64,000 nucleotides of DNA from Bombus terrestris (taxonomy: Eukaryota > Arthropoda > Insecta > Hymenoptera > Apidae), in NCBI RefSeq assembly GCF_910591885.1, contig NC_063279.1, positions 14,384,001 to 14,448,000 of the forward strand. Reading direction: 5' to 3'. A program made the translations under genes and the position numbers. Below are positions 61,101 to 64,000 of this stretch, piece after piece (positions within the stretch are counted from its first letter, which is position 1; each line of letters opens with the position of its first letter). The notes under the pieces are model-generated. The model was given only the letters and a program-made list of their open reading frames with translations. It ran no database searches and was not told where the DNA came from.

Positions 61101-64000
61101 TAATACTATATAACGTTATACGTTGTAACTGTATACTACATAGCGTTATGCGTTATATCGTAATGTTATATAACGTTATACGTTATATTGTAATACTTTG
61201 TAACGTTATACGTTGTAACTGTATACTACACAACGTTACACGTTATATCGTAATGTTATATAACTTTATACGTTGTAACGGAATACTACATAACGTTATA
61301 CGTTATATCGTAATACTATATAGCATTATACGTTATATCGTAATAGTATAGCGTTATACGTTATGTCGTAATACTATATAGCGTTATACGTTGTAACTGT
61401 ATACTACATAACGTTATACGTTATATCGAAATACTATACAACGTTATACGTTATATCGTAATACTATGTAACGTTATACGTTGTAACTGTATACTACATA
61501 ACGTTATACGTTATATCGTAATGTGATATAACGTTATACGTTATATTGTAATACTATATAACGTTATACGTTGTAACTGTATACTACATAACATTATACG
61601 TTATATCGCAATATTTTTTAACGTTATACGTTATATCGTAATACTATACAACGTTATACGTTATATCGTAATACTATATAGCATTATACGTTATATCGTA
61701 ATACTATATAGCTCTATACGTTATATCTTAATACTATATAGCTCTATACGTTATATCGTAATACTATATAACGTTATACGTTGTAACTGTATACTACATA
61801 ACGTTATACGTTATATCGTAATATTATTTAACGTTATACGTTATATCGTAATACTATATAACGTTATACGTTATGTTGTAATACTACAGAACGTTATACG
61901 TTATATCGTAATAGTATATAACGTTATACGTTATATAGTAATACTATATAACGTTGAACGTTATATCGTAATATTATATAATGTTATACGTTATATCGCA
62001 ATACTATATAACGTAATACGTTCTAACGGTATACTACATAACGTTATACTTTATATTGTAATAGTATATAACGCTATACGCTATATCGTAATGCTATACA
62101 GCGTTATACGTAATACCGTAATACTATATAACGTTATACGTTATCTCTTAATATTGTATAACGCTATACGTTATAACATAATACTATATAACGTTATACG
62201 TTATATCGTAATACTATATAGCGCTATACGTTATATCGTAACAGTACATAACGTTATACGTTATATAGAAGTACTATACAACGTTATACGTTATATCGTA
62301 ATTCTATACAGCGTTATACGTTCTATCGTAATATTGTCTGACGTTATACGTTATATCTTAATAGTGTATAACGTGGCACGTTGTAACATATTACTATATA
62401 AAGTTATACGTTATATCGTATTACTATATAACGTTATGCGTTCTATCCTAATACTATACAACGTTACACGTTACATCGTAATACTATAGGACGTTATACG
62501 TTGTATCGTAATATTATATAACGTTATACGTTATAACACAATGCTATATAACGTTATGTGTTATATCGTAATACTACATAACGTTATACGATATATCGTA
62601 ATAGTATGTAACGTTATACGTTATATCGTAATACTATATAGCGTTATACGTTATATCGTAATACTATATAACGTTATACGTTGTAACCGTCTACTACGTA
62701 ACGTTATACTTTATATAGTAATACTATATAACGTTATGCGTTATATCCTAATACTATACAACGTTATACGTTATATCGTAATACTATAGAACGTTATACG
62801 TTGTATCGTAATATTATATAACGTTATACGTTGTAACCGTCTACCACGTAACGTTATACTTTATATAGTAATACTATATAACGTTATGCGTTATATCCTA
62901 ATACTATACAACGTTATACGTTGTAACCGTCTACCACGTAACGTTATACTTTATATAGTAATACTATATAACGTTATGCGTTATATCCTAATACTATACA
63001 ACGTTATACGTTACATCGTAATACTATAGAACGTTATACGTTATATCGTAATATTATATAGCGTTATGCGTTATATCCTAATACTATACAACGATATACG
63101 TTACATCGTAATAATATAGAACGTTATACGTTACATCGTAATATTATATAACGTTATACGTTATATCGTAATACTATATAACGTTATACGTTATATCGTA
63201 ATACTATATAGCTCTATACGTTATATCGTAATACTATATAGCTCTATACGTTATATCGTAATACTATATAACGTTATACGTTATATCGTAATAATATAGA
63301 ACGTTATACGTAGTAACTGCATACTGCATAACGTTATACGTTATATCGTAATGTTATATAACGTTATACGTTATATCGTAATACTATATAACGTTATGCG
63401 TTGTAACGGTATACTACATAACGTTATACGTTATATCATAATATTATATAACGTTATACGTTATATCGTAATACTATGTAACGTTATACGTTGTAACGGT
63501 ATACTACATAACGTTATACGTTATATAGTAATAGTATATTACGTTATACGTTATATCGTAATACTATATAACGTTAGACGTTATATCGTAATACTATATA
63601 ACGTTATGCGTTGTAACGTTATACTACATAACGTTACACGTTGTAACGGTATACTACATAACGTTATACGTTACATAGTAATATTATATAACGTTATATC
63701 GTAATATTATAATAACATTATATCGTAATAGTATATAACGCTATACGCTATATCATAATACTATATAACGTTATACGTTGTAACGGTATACTACATAACG
63801 TTATACGTTATATCGTACTACTATACAACGTTATGCGTTCTATCCTAATACTATACAACGTTATACGTTACATCGTAATACTATAGGACGTTATACGTTG
63901 TATCGTAATACTATATAACGTTATACGTTGTAACCGTATACTACGTAACGTTATACTTTATATAGTAATACTATATAACGTTGTGTGTTATATCCTAATA
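58146..64000. repeat. 30-bp satellite array B (to window end)
   Basis: Same 30-bp satellite as array A, beginning at the same importin-11 breakpoint. The first part, to about 62,000, has no collinear match at the start of array A. From about 62,000 it realigns with array A (62091 corresponds to 13606, 63351 to 14926). The offset changes by about 3.65 kb between the gene region and this match. The array continues past the window. Confidence 0.96.
58680..61455. repeat. 1,392-bp higher-order repeat, two tandem copies
   Basis: Landmarks recur at 1,392 bp: 58887/60279, 59756/61148, and the TATATAAAGTTATACG variant near 58741/60133. Copy 1 is about 58680-60070 and copy 2 about 60070-61455. Only scattered substitutions separate them. 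This unit lies in the stretch that array A lacks at its start. Confidence 0.8.

Noticed and set aside
13313..64000. CRISPR-like array of 30-bp repeats
   Set aside because: Repeats are directly adjacent with no unique spacers, in eukaryotic DNA with introns and retroelements; this is a satellite.

Overview
The window is eukaryotic nuclear DNA from an arthropod, almost certainly an insect. The order is not decided by the sequence; Hymenoptera is a guess. Host genes have short exons with canonical GT-AG introns, unique DNA is AT-rich, and the mobile elements are typical of insects: an R1-clade non-LTR element, two piggyBac-type DNA transposons and a BEL/Pao LTR retrotransposon. About half of the window is one satellite with a 30-bp monomer.

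Layout. Copy A of a large duplication runs from the left edge to about 13.3 kb: the 3' part of an R1-clade retroelement (1-2904, broken), a complete five-exon ribosomal protein S6 gene on the minus strand (3680-8801), and divergently from it a truncated importin-11 gene on the plus strand (9668-13312). RpS6 intron 3 holds an internally deleted piggyBac element and intron 1 a decayed piggyBac-type transposase of another family. Importin-11 is cut in mid-exon by the satellite, which fills 13313-39444 and shows nested higher-order structure, including a period of about 8,012 bp.

Copy B (39445-58145) repeats the block from inside the R1-like element through RpS6 to the same importin-11/satellite breakpoint. 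It differs by a few substitutions and short indels and by one large insertion: a 7,273-bp BEL/Pao element (44190-51462) in RpS6 intron 1. That element has 737-bp LTRs that read as identical, a 5-bp target duplication, a tRNA-Tyr-type primer site, a polypurine tract and intact gag and pol frames. Satellite resumes at 58146 and runs to the window end; it first carries about 3.65 kb absent from copy A, including a 1,392-bp tandem unit, then realigns with copy A.

How the parts fit. Both RpS6 copies keep full coding capacity (251 codons by my splicing), a TOP-like start and splice sites. Both importin-11 copies are truncated and carry different extra lesions, so neither should make a normal receptor. 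Shared lesions (R1 stop codon, piggyBac frame breaks, satellite breakpoint) predate the duplication; the BEL/Pao insertion, the importin-11 lesions and satellite remodelling followed it. The two most unusual signals are the BEL/Pao gag-pol junction, in one frame separated only by a UGA in a CUAG context (the known leaky-stop context), and the CpG-rich palindromic satellite with large higher-order repeats. A tandem duplicate flanked by satellite can also be an assembly artefact, for example two haplotypes placed in series.
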